DNA of 64,000 bases, from NCBI RefSeq assembly GCF_002216775.1, contig NZ_CP022315.1, positions 1,612,001 through 1,676,000 on the forward strand, read 5' to 3'. The translations under genes and the position numbers were made by a program. The notes below the pieces were generated by a model. That model searched no databases. It saw only the letters and a program-made list of their open reading frames with translations, and had not been told where the DNA came from. The stretch comes from Virgibacillus phasianinus. Lineage in GTDB: Bacteria > Bacillota > Bacilli > Bacillales > Amphibacillaceae. Below are positions 36,379 to 44,631 of the stretch, one piece after another. Each line of letters starts with the position of its first letter. Within the stretch, counting starts at the first letter, position 1.

Positions 36379-37863
36379 TCACGATTTAATCTTTTTCCAC
36401 ACTGGGATTTTCCATAGATAAAGCAGTGTGCCATATAAAACGAATACAATCACAGTTGTGTAAATGACCTCAATCCATGGATTGTTATGCCGCAGAAATG
36501 GATCGAGCAGCTGGGTGACGCCCATAATCACAATGAAAATGGTCAGCAGCTTTCCGAATAAAATCAGTCCATGTTTAATTGAAAAGGCATAAATGGAACG
36601 AACTTTAAGCAGCATAAACATGACCGTTACTACCATGGAAATGCTGGTCGCCAGGGCCACCCCGGCAATATCCATGAAGGATGACAGATAAATACTGAGG
36701 ATTGTATTGACACAAAGCCCAATTAAGCAGGAATAAAAGGCAACCTTGAATTGATGAACTGCATACAAAGCATTTAAAAAAAAGTCGCGCAATGCAAAGA
36801 AGGGCAGGGCTATCGAAAAGAATAGAAATGCCTGAACCGTTAATTGCAGGGAACGAATATCAAATACGCCGCGCCCATATGCCATCTCAACTAAGTTTTT
36901 CCCTTCTGTCAGCATCACACATTCAAATGGAATAGCGAAAATGAAGATGATTAGAACACCTTTACGCAGCATCTTAAGAAACGTTTCCATATTATCGGTT
37001 GCCTTTTCCACAAGTGTCGGGTAAAAGATTGTTACGACTGGCATTAGCATGATACTAAGCGGCAACCATAATAAACGATTTGCATAGTTTATGGCCGCAA
37101 CACTTCCCGTTTCCAAAAACGATGTTACGATCCGATCTACCACATCGTTTAACTGCATCACAATTGCTGCTAATATAACGGGAATAAACAATGATAATGT
37201 AGTTTTGATTAGCTTTCTATTTATCTGAAACGCAAACTTGAAGCCAATTTTGCGCAGGGCTGGGTATTGGACAAACGTTTGAATGAAAGTGCCTAAGACC
37301 ACTCCAATCGCCACTCCGACAATTCCATAGACTTTTGTTAAAAAGATTATTGCAAGGATAATGATACTGTTTTGAACGACTGGCGATAACGATGGAATGA
37401 CAAATTGTTTATTCGCATGCATGAGTCCAGTTGAGATTCCAGTCAAGGTTAAGAGTAATAAGCTTGGTGCTAAAATCCGGGTTAACAGGATAGCTTGATT
37501 GGTCTGATCGAGTGTAAATCCCGGAGCCATAATCCGAATGATTGGTTCAGCGAATAAAAAGGTCAGGACACTTAATCCGAGGCCAACCCAGATAAAAAAG
37601 GATCCAAGTGCATGCAGTTTTTCATTTGCAGCCTGCAGTGATCTGCTTTTATCCTTCATATAAATAGGAATAATCCCGGCTTGAATGGACGTGCCGATTG
37701 CCGTGAATAATACAATTGGAATGATGGATGCAACAAAGTAGGCGTCCGCAGTTCCAGTTGTTCCGAAATAAGCGGCGATTAATGCCTCGCGCAGGAAGCC
37801 AAGTATTTTTCCAACGATGGACAGGACGGTTAAGATGCCGAATGCTTTTATCATCTTATTCAT
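36379..37863 (-). CDS. MurJ/MviN-family lipid-linked oligosaccharide flippase
   Basis: 494 residues and about fourteen helices of the MOP superfamily. GKILGFLREALIAAYFGTTGTADAY near residues 18-42 is the MviN start, with a conserved Arg in the central cavity. MurJ proteins flip lipid II; copies in polysaccharide clusters flip other undecaprenyl-linked repeat units. Here it overlaps an O-antigen ligase/polymerase-like gene by 8 bases, which argues for a surface-polysaccharide role, though housekeeping MurJ cannot be ruled out. Confidence 0.8.
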   Translation of the reverse strand: MNKMIKAFGILTVLSIVGKILGFLREALIAAYFGTTGTADAYFVASIIPIVLFTAIGTSIQAGIIPIYMKDKSRSLQAANEKLHALGSFFIWVGLGLSVLTFLFAEPIIRIMAPGFTLDQTNQAILLTRILAPSLLLLTLTGISTGLMHANKQFVIPSLSPVVQNSIIILAIIFLTKVYGIVGVAIGVVLGTFIQTFVQYPALRKIGFKFAFQINRKLIKTTLSLFIPVILAAIVMQLNDVVDRIVTSFLETGSVAAINYANRLLWLPLSIMLMPVVTIFYPTLVEKATDNMETFLKMLRKGVLIIFIFAIPFECVMLTEGKNLVEMAYGRGVFDIRSLQLTVQAFLFFSIALPFFALRDFFLNALYAVHQFKVAFYSCLIGLCVNTILSIYLSSFMDIAGVALATSISMVVTVMFMLLKVRSIYAFSIKHGLILFGKLLTIFIVIMGVTQLLDPFLRHNNPWIEVIYTTVIVFVLYGTLLYLWKIPVWKKIKS

Positions 37864-39079
37864 CGATAATCTGCCTTTGATTTAGTGCCAATCCAATCGC
37901 CAGATAGAAGTAAAGTGTAAATGTCTTGTCCTCCAGCATGGAATAAAATGCACTCCCAATTAAACCAACAAGCAGAATAAAGAATACGTAGGAGTGCACC
38001 GTTTTCCTGGCAAGTTGGTAAATAAACAGGAACATGAGAACAGTTCCAATCACACCAGTTTCCACAAGAATTTGCATGTACTGATTATCGGCATACATAC
38101 TTGCAGGGATCCCGTAACGTTCGTAAATGGGCGACGTAAATGACACGGTGGCGGCACTGCCATATGTACCAAATCCTGTACCGGCAACGGGATGGTCGAT
38201 GAAAATTTCCACTCCCTTTTTGACGACAAATACACGCCCGCCACTGGCACTCTGCTGAATACGTTTTTCCGAAAACATATCGACAAACCGCTCGGAATTG
38301 TTCATGCCTATTTTTTCTGTAAAGGAATCAACTGGCCAATAAACAAGTGCAATGCTGATAGAGAAAAACAGAGCCGTCTTAATCAGGTAACTCCAGTTCT
38401 TTTTCATTAAACAAAGCACAAGTAATGCGACACCAAATGCAATCAATGTACCCCGCGAATAAGTTAAGAGAATCGTTCCCGCAAAAAGCACAAGTCCGAT
38501 GTTCAGCAGGATGGAATAGGAAGCGGCTATTTTCTTCAAGTAGAATGTCAGGAAAAATACAATCATTAAATAGACGGCAAGGACGTTCGGATTCGCAACC
38601 AGTCCATAAATTCGCTCACTGTTAACAGCGGCGAGCTCCCAGTGTTGCCATGTTTCCGGAATAAGGATGGTGCGATGTGAAAGCTTTTCGATTAGGCCAT
38701 GAATAGAAAGCACACAGCCCATGATAAAGGACGTCCACAACGCATGTTGGATGTCTTTCTTGGATATGGCTGCTTCCCCGACAACATACAGAAGCAAAAA
38801 TGGGATTAAAAAAGCTCGAATCTGCATCAGTATTGCCACAGGTATTACTCCGGTTAATAGCGCGGAAACAGCACCCACTATTATAAATAAGAAAAAGTAG
38901 AGCGTGAATCGGTAATTTGCAAAAATCGATGCCGTTTGCTGAACCAGTGTTTTGGCGAAAAGCACAAGTACCACTATGTCACCGATAAATCTTGTGATTG
39001 GAAGTATTTCTACCAAGCAGGGCCGAACGGGAAAATAGATGAGAAGAAAAATAAGAGCATATTTTGTGAAGCGGGACAT
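37856..39079 (-). CDS. O-antigen ligase/polymerase family protein (Wzy_C)
   Basis: 407 residues from the ATG at 39079, which has GGAGGTG 7 bases upstream; the TTG at 39094 overlaps that site. About eleven membrane helices with a large outer loop near residues 250-330 containing GGRVFVVKKGVEIFIDHPVAGTGFGTYG, the Wzy/WaaL-family loop motif. Such enzymes join or transfer lipid-linked sugar polymers on the outer face. Together with the overlapping flippase gene this looks like the export-and-polymerise pair of a polysaccharide pathway. Confidence 0.78.
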   Translation of the reverse strand: MSRFTKYALIFLLIYFPVRPCLVEILPITRFIGDIVVLVLFAKTLVQQTASIFANYRFTLYFFLFIIVGAVSALLTGVIPVAILMQIRAFLIPFLLLYVVGEAAISKKDIQHALWTSFIMGCVLSIHGLIEKLSHRTILIPETWQHWELAAVNSERIYGLVANPNVLAVYLMIVFFLTFYLKKIAASYSILLNIGLVLFAGTILLTYSRGTLIAFGVALLVLCLMKKNWSYLIKTALFFSISIALVYWPVDSFTEKIGMNNSERFVDMFSEKRIQQSASGGRVFVVKKGVEIFIDHPVAGTGFGTYGSAATVSFTSPIYERYGIPASMYADNQYMQILVETGVIGTVLMFLFIYQLARKTVHSYVFFILLVGLIGSAFYSMLEDKTFTLYFYLAIGLALNQRQIIDE

Positions 39080-39291
39080 CCTGAACACCTCCAATCCTCA
39101 TTATGTACAAATCCAACCCGGATTATAATTAGCACGCAGAGTGGTTATATTAACTAGGGACATTAAATTAGAAAATCTTGGCTTTTCGCCAAGAATTAAT
39201 AGAGAAAGCCTTTAGATTTTTTTATACTTTATGCCAATAAAAATTTCAATACTTTCTTTAAAGTACAAAGAAAAGCGAGTGAATGATCCCT
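39080..39291. other. Divergent intergenic region, polymerase / glycosyltransferase
   Basis: 212 bases. It holds a small hairpin TCTTGGC/GCCAAGA (39176-39182 with 39188-39194) and AT-rich sequence with TATACT near 39222, but I cannot place a convincing promoter for either side. Confidence 0.35.
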
Positions 39292-40395
39292 ATGAAAGTA
39301 CTACATTTAAATGCCGGAAATGAAACCGGAGGCGGTATGCACCATATCTTAAGTCTGCTAAACAAACTTAACCGTAAAGAGTTTGTGCTTGGCGTATTGG
39401 AAGAGGGGGAGATGCTGCATCGAGCACGAAACCTTGGTATTGAAACAGTTCACTTTCATAGTCCCAAAAAGTTGAGCATACCATTATTAAAAAATATTGT
39501 TTCCTATATTAAAAAAGAACGGATTCAAATTGTTCATACCCATGGACCGAGGGCTAATGTTTACGCTAAGTTTCTGAAAAAAATTGTTTCTTTTCAATGG
39601 ATTGTTACCGTTCATAGTGATCCCTTTTATGACTTTCGCGGGAAGGGATTATATGGGGAGATTTTATGTCGAGTACATACGAATGCGATAAAATGTGCGG
39701 ATCGTGTCATTGCAATTTCCACCCCATTTCAACAAATTCTGGAGGAGAAGGGGGTTCACCGTGAAAAAATAAACACCGTATTAAATGGAATTGATTTTAA
39801 AAAGGAAATGCTGGAGAACTATGTCCGCTCAGACGTTGGTTACGGGGAAGCAGATTTTCTGTTTTTAATGGTGGCAAGGTTTGAAAAAGTGAAACGACAT
39901 AATCTGGCATTAATCGCCTTCAGTCAGGTAGTAACAGACCATCCCAATTGCAAACTGCTCCTTGTTGGAGATGGAAGCGAGCGCAAGCAGGCCGAGGCAT
40001 TAGCGGAGCAACTGGGTATTACTGGGTATGTCCATTTTTTGGGTCATCGCCAGGATGTGGAATGTTTTTACAATCTGGCTGATGTGACTATGCTGACGTC
40101 TGCCAGTGAAAGTTTTCCACTTGTTTTACTCGAATCAGCAAGAGCGCGGACGCCAGTCATATCAACGGATGTCGGCGGTGTGAAAGAATTAATTGCCGAT
40201 CCATCAGTTGGTTTTCTAGTGGAGGATTCCAACATTACAAATGCAATGAAAGATGCTATATTTTTAAAGAAAGAGGGTAAATTACAAGTAATGGGCGAAA
40301 ATTTGCATATTCATGCATCCACTAAATTTTCATTGGAGATTTTTGCCGAAAACATATATAATGTATATTTAGATATAGATAATGTAAACGGTTAA
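39292..40395 (+). CDS. GT4-family glycosyltransferase
   Basis: 367 residues; the ATG at 39292 gives the usual N-terminus MKVLHLNAGNETGGG, while the one at 39283 has no spaced ribosome site. GT-B fold with the C-terminal group-1 domain: LMVARFEKVKRHNLAL near 190, LLVGDGSERKQAE near 230, and SESFPLVLLESARARTPVI near 285 holding the two conserved Glu. It uses an activated sugar to modify a lipid-linked or surface acceptor. It is followed by a TagO-type gene 39 bases on, so it may add the second sugar to undecaprenyl-PP-GlcNAc. The sugar is unknown. Confidence 0.82.
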   Translation: MKVLHLNAGNETGGGMHHILSLLNKLNRKEFVLGVLEEGEMLHRARNLGIETVHFHSPKKLSIPLLKNIVSYIKKERIQIVHTHGPRANVYAKFLKKIVSFQWIVTVHSDPFYDFRGKGLYGEILCRVHTNAIKCADRVIAISTPFQQILEEKGVHREKINTVLNGIDFKKEMLENYVRSDVGYGEADFLFLMVARFEKVKRHNLALIAFSQVVTDHPNCKLLLVGDGSERKQAEALAEQLGITGYVHFLGHRQDVECFYNLADVTMLTSASESFPLVLLESARARTPVISTDVGGVKELIADPSVGFLVEDSNITNAMKDAIFLKKEGKLQVMGENLHIHASTKFSLEIFAENIYNVYLDIDNVNG

Positions 40396-40434
40396 GCATT
40401 TATACATTTTATATGAAGAATGAGGTGCGAAAAA

Positions 40435-41490
40435 TTGATAAAGATTACGTTACTTGCCTCGTTAGCGCTTGCGGTATCATTGATTTTAACACCACTACTT
40501 ATAAAATTTGCCTTGAAAATAAACGCAACAGATAAACCTAACTATCGAAAAGCACATTCCGTTCCAACACCAACACTGGGCGGAATCGCAATCTTTCTAA
40601 GTTTTCTTGTGGGGCTGCTTATTTTGCAGCCGTATAGCGAGTTTCACGGCGCTATTGTCACTGGAGCATTCCTGATCATTATTCTTGGAATTTTCGACGA
40701 TTTGTACACTCTTTCGGCAAAATTAAAGTTTGCTGTACAAATTGGGGTCGCACTGCTGATTGTATTTTGGGGCGGACTCCAGGTTGAATTTATTAATTTG
40801 CCATTTGGCGGGCAAATTGAATTCGGATTCCTCAGTTCAATCGTGACTATTTTCTGGATTGTTGGAATTACCAATGCCATTAATCTGATTGACGGTTTGG
40901 ACGGTCTTGCGGCAGGGGTATCCTCAATCGCATTATTTACGATCGCTGGAATGGCTGTTTTAATGGGTGATGTGTACGTTACAACGATGGCACTTATTTT
41001 ATTCTTTAGTACAGTAGGCTTTTTAAAATTTAATTTTTATCCTGCAAAGATATTTATGGGTGATACGGGGGCATTATTCCTGGGTTATATGATTGCTGTA
41101 TTGGCATTGCTCGGGTTTAAAAATATTACCATTGTTTCGTTTATCATTCCTATCTTTATTCTTGGTGTACCGATTTCCGATACATTAATTGCGATGGTCA
41201 GAAGAAAGGTTAACCGTCAGCCAATGTACAGCCCGGATAGCTCACACTTGCATCACAGATTAATGAAATCAGGCTTCACGCACAGACAAACCGTGTTATT
41301 CATTTATTCGCTAAGTGCAATGTTCAGTTTGGCAGCATTTCTGTTCTCGATGACAACATTGTGGGGATCAATCATTATTTTGGCTGTAGCCCTGCTTGCA
41401 ATAGAAGTATTAATTGAAAACCTTGGTATGATTAATAACGACTATAAACCATTGACGAATTTTGTGAAGAGTTTACGGCAGAAGTCGTAG
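40435..41490 (+). CDS. tagO: Undecaprenyl-phosphate N-acetylglucosamine-1-phosphate transferase (TagO/WecA family)
   Basis: 351 residues from a TTG start at 40435, because GAGGTG (40422-40427) lies 7 bases before it and inside the longer ATG-started frame from 40420. About eleven helices. Family motifs are DKPNYRKAHSVPTPTLGG near 33, the Mg-binding GIFDD near 85, NLIDGLDGLAAG near 150, KIFMGDTGALFLGY near 205 and the cytoplasmic His motif HLHHRLMKSGFTHRQ near 275. It transfers GlcNAc-1-phosphate to undecaprenyl phosphate, the first step of the wall teichoic acid linkage unit and of other polymers. It therefore links this region with tagB/F/G/H 27 kb away. Confidence 0.88.
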   Translation: MIKITLLASLALAVSLILTPLLIKFALKINATDKPNYRKAHSVPTPTLGGIAIFLSFLVGLLILQPYSEFHGAIVTGAFLIIILGIFDDLYTLSAKLKFAVQIGVALLIVFWGGLQVEFINLPFGGQIEFGFLSSIVTIFWIVGITNAINLIDGLDGLAAGVSSIALFTIAGMAVLMGDVYVTTMALILFFSTVGFLKFNFYPAKIFMGDTGALFLGYMIAVLALLGFKNITIVSFIIPIFILGVPISDTLIAMVRRKVNRQPMYSPDSSHLHHRLMKSGFTHRQTVLFIYSLSAMFSLAAFLFSMTTLWGSIIILAVALLAIEVLIENLGMINNDYKPLTNFVKSLRQKS

Positions 41491-41829
41491 GATTTAAATT
41501 AAAAAATAAGAGGCTGGGACAAAACTAAAATGTCCAACTCAAAAAACGAACGATCAAGGGGTAGGAAGTTTAGAATGTTTCTTTCCAACAATCGGATCTT
41601 AATAAGCAGTTGACATAAACTACTATCATGTTCGGTGCCCTGTCACCGCTGCGGAAAAACACTGCGCTTTCCGTGGGCAGCTGATGAGCCTCCTCGAGCT
41701 TACGCTCTCTGGGGTCTCATCTAGGCTTCTGCTCCCACAGGACAAGGAATGCTTCCCCGAATAAGCATCGCACGAAGAAAAAGTGCTTTTCTTTTTCGAG
41801 GAGTCTCCGTGTTTTTCCTCCGCTAATAT

Positions 41830-42060
41830 GTCATTAGACAACAGTACTATATAGCAAGTCCACTATTACGTGATTTCTTACGCTCCGGACCGTTGACTCC
41901 TGCTTAGAACAGCGCGAGCTGAAGACCCCGCAGAGTGGTTAAATAATGAAGGCCGACTAAAACCGCCCTTTGCGGGCAACGTCGGCATACCCCTTGCCGG
42001 GGCAAGGAGGCTGAAGCCGTGCCCTAAGGTGCGCAACGGTCCGCAGCGGAAAACAATCCA
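41830..42060. repeat. GC-rich repeat unit, inverted copy of the one at 35150-35330
   Basis: The reverse complement of this stretch matches 35150-35330 through AGGGGTATGCCGACGTTGCC, the AGTCAACGGTCCGGAGCGTAAG module and the adjoining CGTAATAGTGG and GCTATATAGTACTGT. The two copies are thus an inverted pair about 6.7 kb apart. Confidence 0.8.
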
Positions 42061-42100
42061 GCGCATACTTTTTAGCTTTAAGTTTACAAAAACAGACAAG

Positions 42101-42156
42101 AAAAAATCCGAACTACTTCAAATTCTAATCAAAGAATTGAATCATAGTTCGGATTT
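42101..42156 (-). terminator. Terminator downstream of the LCP gene
   Basis: Perfect 12-base arms (42104-42115 and 42145-42156) with a U run on the minus strand (A run at 42101-42106). It lies inside the right end of the inverted-repeat element. Confidence 0.8.
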
Positions 42157-42198
42157 CTCTCTGGCTAAAACACTTTTGTCCCAGCCTCTTTTTATTAA

Positions 42199-43278
42199 TC
42201 AATATGGGGATGTTTCTTCCTCCGTGCTATCGGCGGATTTTGCTGACATGGAGCCATCTTGATCATTTTCATAACGCTTTGCGGTTGCTGGATCGATATC
42301 TAAATGATTTTTCAATAACTCTTGCGTTTCTTCAAGTGCTATTTCATCCAACTTCCAGAAATAAGTGCTACCAGGCTGATAGTTTTCACCTTCAAGAGTC
42401 AAGGTGTCAATATCCAGGTTACCACTGCCAGTTCCATATGCGATAAAGCTTTTCATTTCATCAAATGTCATATTTGTCGTCATATTTTTACCAAGTGCTT
42501 CAATAATATCATCATACTGAAGAACCGAATCAAGTGAAACTGCTTTATGAATAACTGACTTAATAATTTCCTGCTGGCGTTTACCACGCTGAATGTCGTT
42601 ATCATAATGTCTGGTTCGTGCTAGTGCCAGTGCTTCCTCACCATTAAGATGCTGTTCGCCGGGCATTAGATGAATTGCTTTCTGGACATCATTGGAATTT
42701 TGTTCGTATAATTCATAAGGAACATCGGCTTTTATGCCATCAACGGCATTAACTACATCAATAAACGCGTTAAAGTTAACTTTGACATAATAGTCAACCG
42801 GTATCTCAAGCAGGTTCTCAACCGTTTCGATTGTTGCATCTGGACCACCGTATGCGTGGGCATGATTGATTTTTGTTTTATAACCGACTTCCGGAATATA
42901 CACATAGGAGTCACGCGGAATACTTACCAGCTTGACACTTTTATCTTCAATGTTCAGTGTAGCAAGCATCAAGGTATCTGAGCGCGCATTTCCTTTATTA
43001 TTACGGGTATCACTTTGGTCGACACCGATAATTAAGATAGATACATTATCTTTAGCCGGATCTACTGCTTCCTCGCGAAGGTCCGATTTAGCCCGACCGT
43101 CATCCTTGTAGGACTCCGAGAAAACGGAATCGGCTTTTGTATATAAATAGGCAGCATATGTGAGTACACCAACAAATACCACTAAAATAGGAATCAATAT
43201 AAAATAAGCGCGTTTGCGTAATTTTCTCTTCTTTCCCCGTTTACCCATTCTGCTTTCAGTTGTCTTTTCTTTAGACAT
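42199..43278 (-). CDS. LytR-CpsA-Psr (LCP) family wall-polymer ligase
   Basis: 359 residues. A short basic cytoplasmic tail, one membrane helix (about residues 24-47, AYFILIPILVVFVGVL) and an outer LCP domain. Conserved Asp/Arg positions are seen in SDTLMLATLN, VSIPRDSYVYIP, KINHAHAYGG and LALARTRHYDNDIQRGKRQQ. LCP enzymes move undecaprenyl-linked teichoic acid or capsule to peptidoglycan, the last step for polymers started by TagO. AAAGGAG precedes the ATG. It could be called tagU or lytR by analogy; which paralog it is cannot be told. Confidence 0.88.
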   Translation of the reverse strand: MSKEKTTESRMGKRGKKRKLRKRAYFILIPILVVFVGVLTYAAYLYTKADSVFSESYKDDGRAKSDLREEAVDPAKDNVSILIIGVDQSDTRNNKGNARSDTLMLATLNIEDKSVKLVSIPRDSYVYIPEVGYKTKINHAHAYGGPDATIETVENLLEIPVDYYVKVNFNAFIDVVNAVDGIKADVPYELYEQNSNDVQKAIHLMPGEQHLNGEEALALARTRHYDNDIQRGKRQQEIIKSVIHKAVSLDSVLQYDDIIEALGKNMTTNMTFDEMKSFIAYGTGSGNLDIDTLTLEGENYQPGSTYFWKLDEIALEETQELLKNHLDIDPATAKRYENDQDGSMSAKSADSTEEETSPY

Positions 43279-43560
43279 AAAATTTCTCCTTTACCTTTCT
43301 AACATTTGAAATCTAGAACAACCTATATAAATGAATGAATCTATAATTCTAGTATTATTAGCAATAAATCAACATTTTCTAACAAATTTTTCTGAAACAT
43401 TAACTTTTATTTTACTATGAATATCCCTATTCGTAAATTAATATTTTATTACATTTCTGTAAGAAACCATTACATTAGCAAGCATATAGATGAATAGAAA
43501 AGTAAAAAAACAATGGGGAATGATGAGATGGGCGAAGCATTGCGTGTTAACGCGCAAATA
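43279..43560. other. Intergenic region upstream of the LCP gene
   Basis: About 280 AT-rich bases without a credible gene. It should contain the LCP promoter, but I cannot point to a strong -35/-10 pair on the minus strand. A GCGTTAACGC palindrome is at about 43543-43554. Confidence 0.35.
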
Positions 43561-43587
43561 AAAAAGGTGAGAATTGTAATCCTCACC
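43561..43587 (-). terminator. Terminator of the second GDPD gene
   Basis: GGTGAG/CTCACC stem (43566-43571 with 43582-43587) followed on the minus strand by a U run. Confidence 0.6.
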
Positions 43588-43644
43588 GTACTAATAATTG
43601 CTAAATCTTGAAAAATATTATTTTGATAAGGTACTTGATGCAGA

Positions 43645-44400
43645 TTAACTGATTTTAATTACACGATCCTGATTGTTATTGATGGATTTAGCGAATATCT
43701 CGGGATTATTTGAGAAAACGCCATCGACTCCGATATTTACCAACCGGTTATACGTTTTGACTTTGTTGACAGTGTATGGATATACTTTATAACCCAAACT
43801 ATGGGATTCCCTAATCAGCTTTTTATTTGTTTGCTTTACATTAGGGTGAATACTGGTTAAATTCAGTTCAAGATTTCTAGCGTATACCCATGGTTTAAAC
43901 AATTTATGATTTAACAGTAATCCCAGCTTTACATTCGGTGCCAATTTACGCACGGTTTTCAATGAATCGTGGTCAAAGGAGGAGATCAAAACGTTGCCCA
44001 AACGATTATAGTCAAGTAAACAATTGACCAGGATATTTTCAATTCCTTCATGAACAAAAGGTGAATTTTTTATCTCAATATTTAATAGTATATCTTCCGG
44101 CAACATGTCAAGGACTTCTTCAAGCGTTGCTAGTGTGACTCCTTGATAACTATTTGAAAAAACTGAGCCAACATCAACTTTTTTAATTTCCTCAAGTGTG
44201 TAGTCTTTTATAAGCCCAGCAGTATTTTTATTATATCGTGAAAAATTTTGATCATGAACTACAATTAAATGATTGTCTTTCGTAAGTTGAACATCTAACT
44301 CGATCGCGCCTACGTTATGCTGGATTGCTTTTTCCATTGCGGGCAACGTATTTTCTGGTGCCTCCGTTAGCGAACCTCTATGTGCAAAATTCAGTATCAT
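43645..44400 (-). CDS. Glycerophosphodiester phosphodiesterase (GDPD), copy 2
   Basis: 251 residues, closely similar along its length to the copy at 35623 (both begin with an FAHRG/YAHRG-SLTEAPENTLPA block and share IELDVQLTK, VNVEIKN/LNIEIKN, LLISSFDH-like motifs and NGVFSNSPE/DGVFSNNPE ends). Active-site His, Glu, Asp and His are all kept. Cytoplasmic, no signal peptide. GAGGAGCG lies before the ATG. The pair lies at the two edges of the second envelope island, suggesting a duplication. Confidence 0.9.
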   Translation of the reverse strand: MILNFAHRGSLTEAPENTLPAMEKAIQHNVGAIELDVQLTKDNHLIVVHDQNFSRYNKNTAGLIKDYTLEEIKKVDVGSVFSNSYQGVTLATLEEVLDMLPEDILLNIEIKNSPFVHEGIENILVNCLLDYNRLGNVLISSFDHDSLKTVRKLAPNVKLGLLLNHKLFKPWVYARNLELNLTSIHPNVKQTNKKLIRESHSLGYKVYPYTVNKVKTYNRLVNIGVDGVFSNNPEIFAKSINNNQDRVIKIS

Positions 44401-44420
44401 TCAGTTCACGCTCCTCTTAT

Positions 44421-44480
44421 TTAATAAGTGAATTTTCGTGATATCATGTTTCTATTTTTAGTATAAATCGCACTTATTAA
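44421..44480. promoter_or_regulatory. 10-bp inverted repeat around the GDPD-2 start region
   Basis: TTAATAAGTG (44421-44430) and CACTTATTAA (44471-44480) are exact inverted copies. A possible minus-strand -10 box TATACT (44460-44465) lies between them, so the arms flank the likely start point. The -35 box is poor. Confidence 0.4.
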
Positions 44481-44589
44481 GTCAGTATTAAGGGGAGGTA
44501 AATGTTGTGTAAACTTTGATTTCTTAGTGGTGGGTGAGGTTGTTGCCCGAGTTTGAGGTAATGTTGAGGTCTATGAATAAATGAATAGG

Positions 44590-44625
44590 GCCTGTTAAGC
44601 GGGAAAGAAGCTTAACAGGCTTTTT
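44590..44625 (+). terminator. Hairpin after yitJ, with its T run on the plus strand
   Basis: Perfect 11-base arms (44590-44600 and 44610-44620) and TTTTT only on the plus strand. It lies 7 bases beyond the yitJ stop, so it may still serve yitJ, but by its polarity it would stop plus-strand transcripts. Confidence 0.6.
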
Positions 44626-44631
44626 AGTCAG

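Larger units (their letters stand above)
41508..42190. mobile_element. 683-bp element with 17-bp perfect terminal inverted repeats, no transposase
   Basis: AAGAGGCTGGGACAAAA (41508-41524) is repeated exactly inverted at 42174-42190. The same GAGGCTGGGACA end is familiar from IS1182-type insertion sequences of Firmicutes, so this may be a remnant or a non-autonomous derivative; that assignment is from memory. The inside holds GC-rich palindromic units and only tiny, non-conserved ORFs. Confidence 0.65.

Noticed and set aside
41626-42262. Small ORFs in the 42-kb repeat region
   Set aside because: They are made of repeat DNA and differ between repeat copies, so they are not conserved proteins.
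43500-43560. Short ORF starting near 43526 with GCGTTAACGC
   Set aside because: It has about a dozen codons, no conserved sequence and sits just beyond a terminator.
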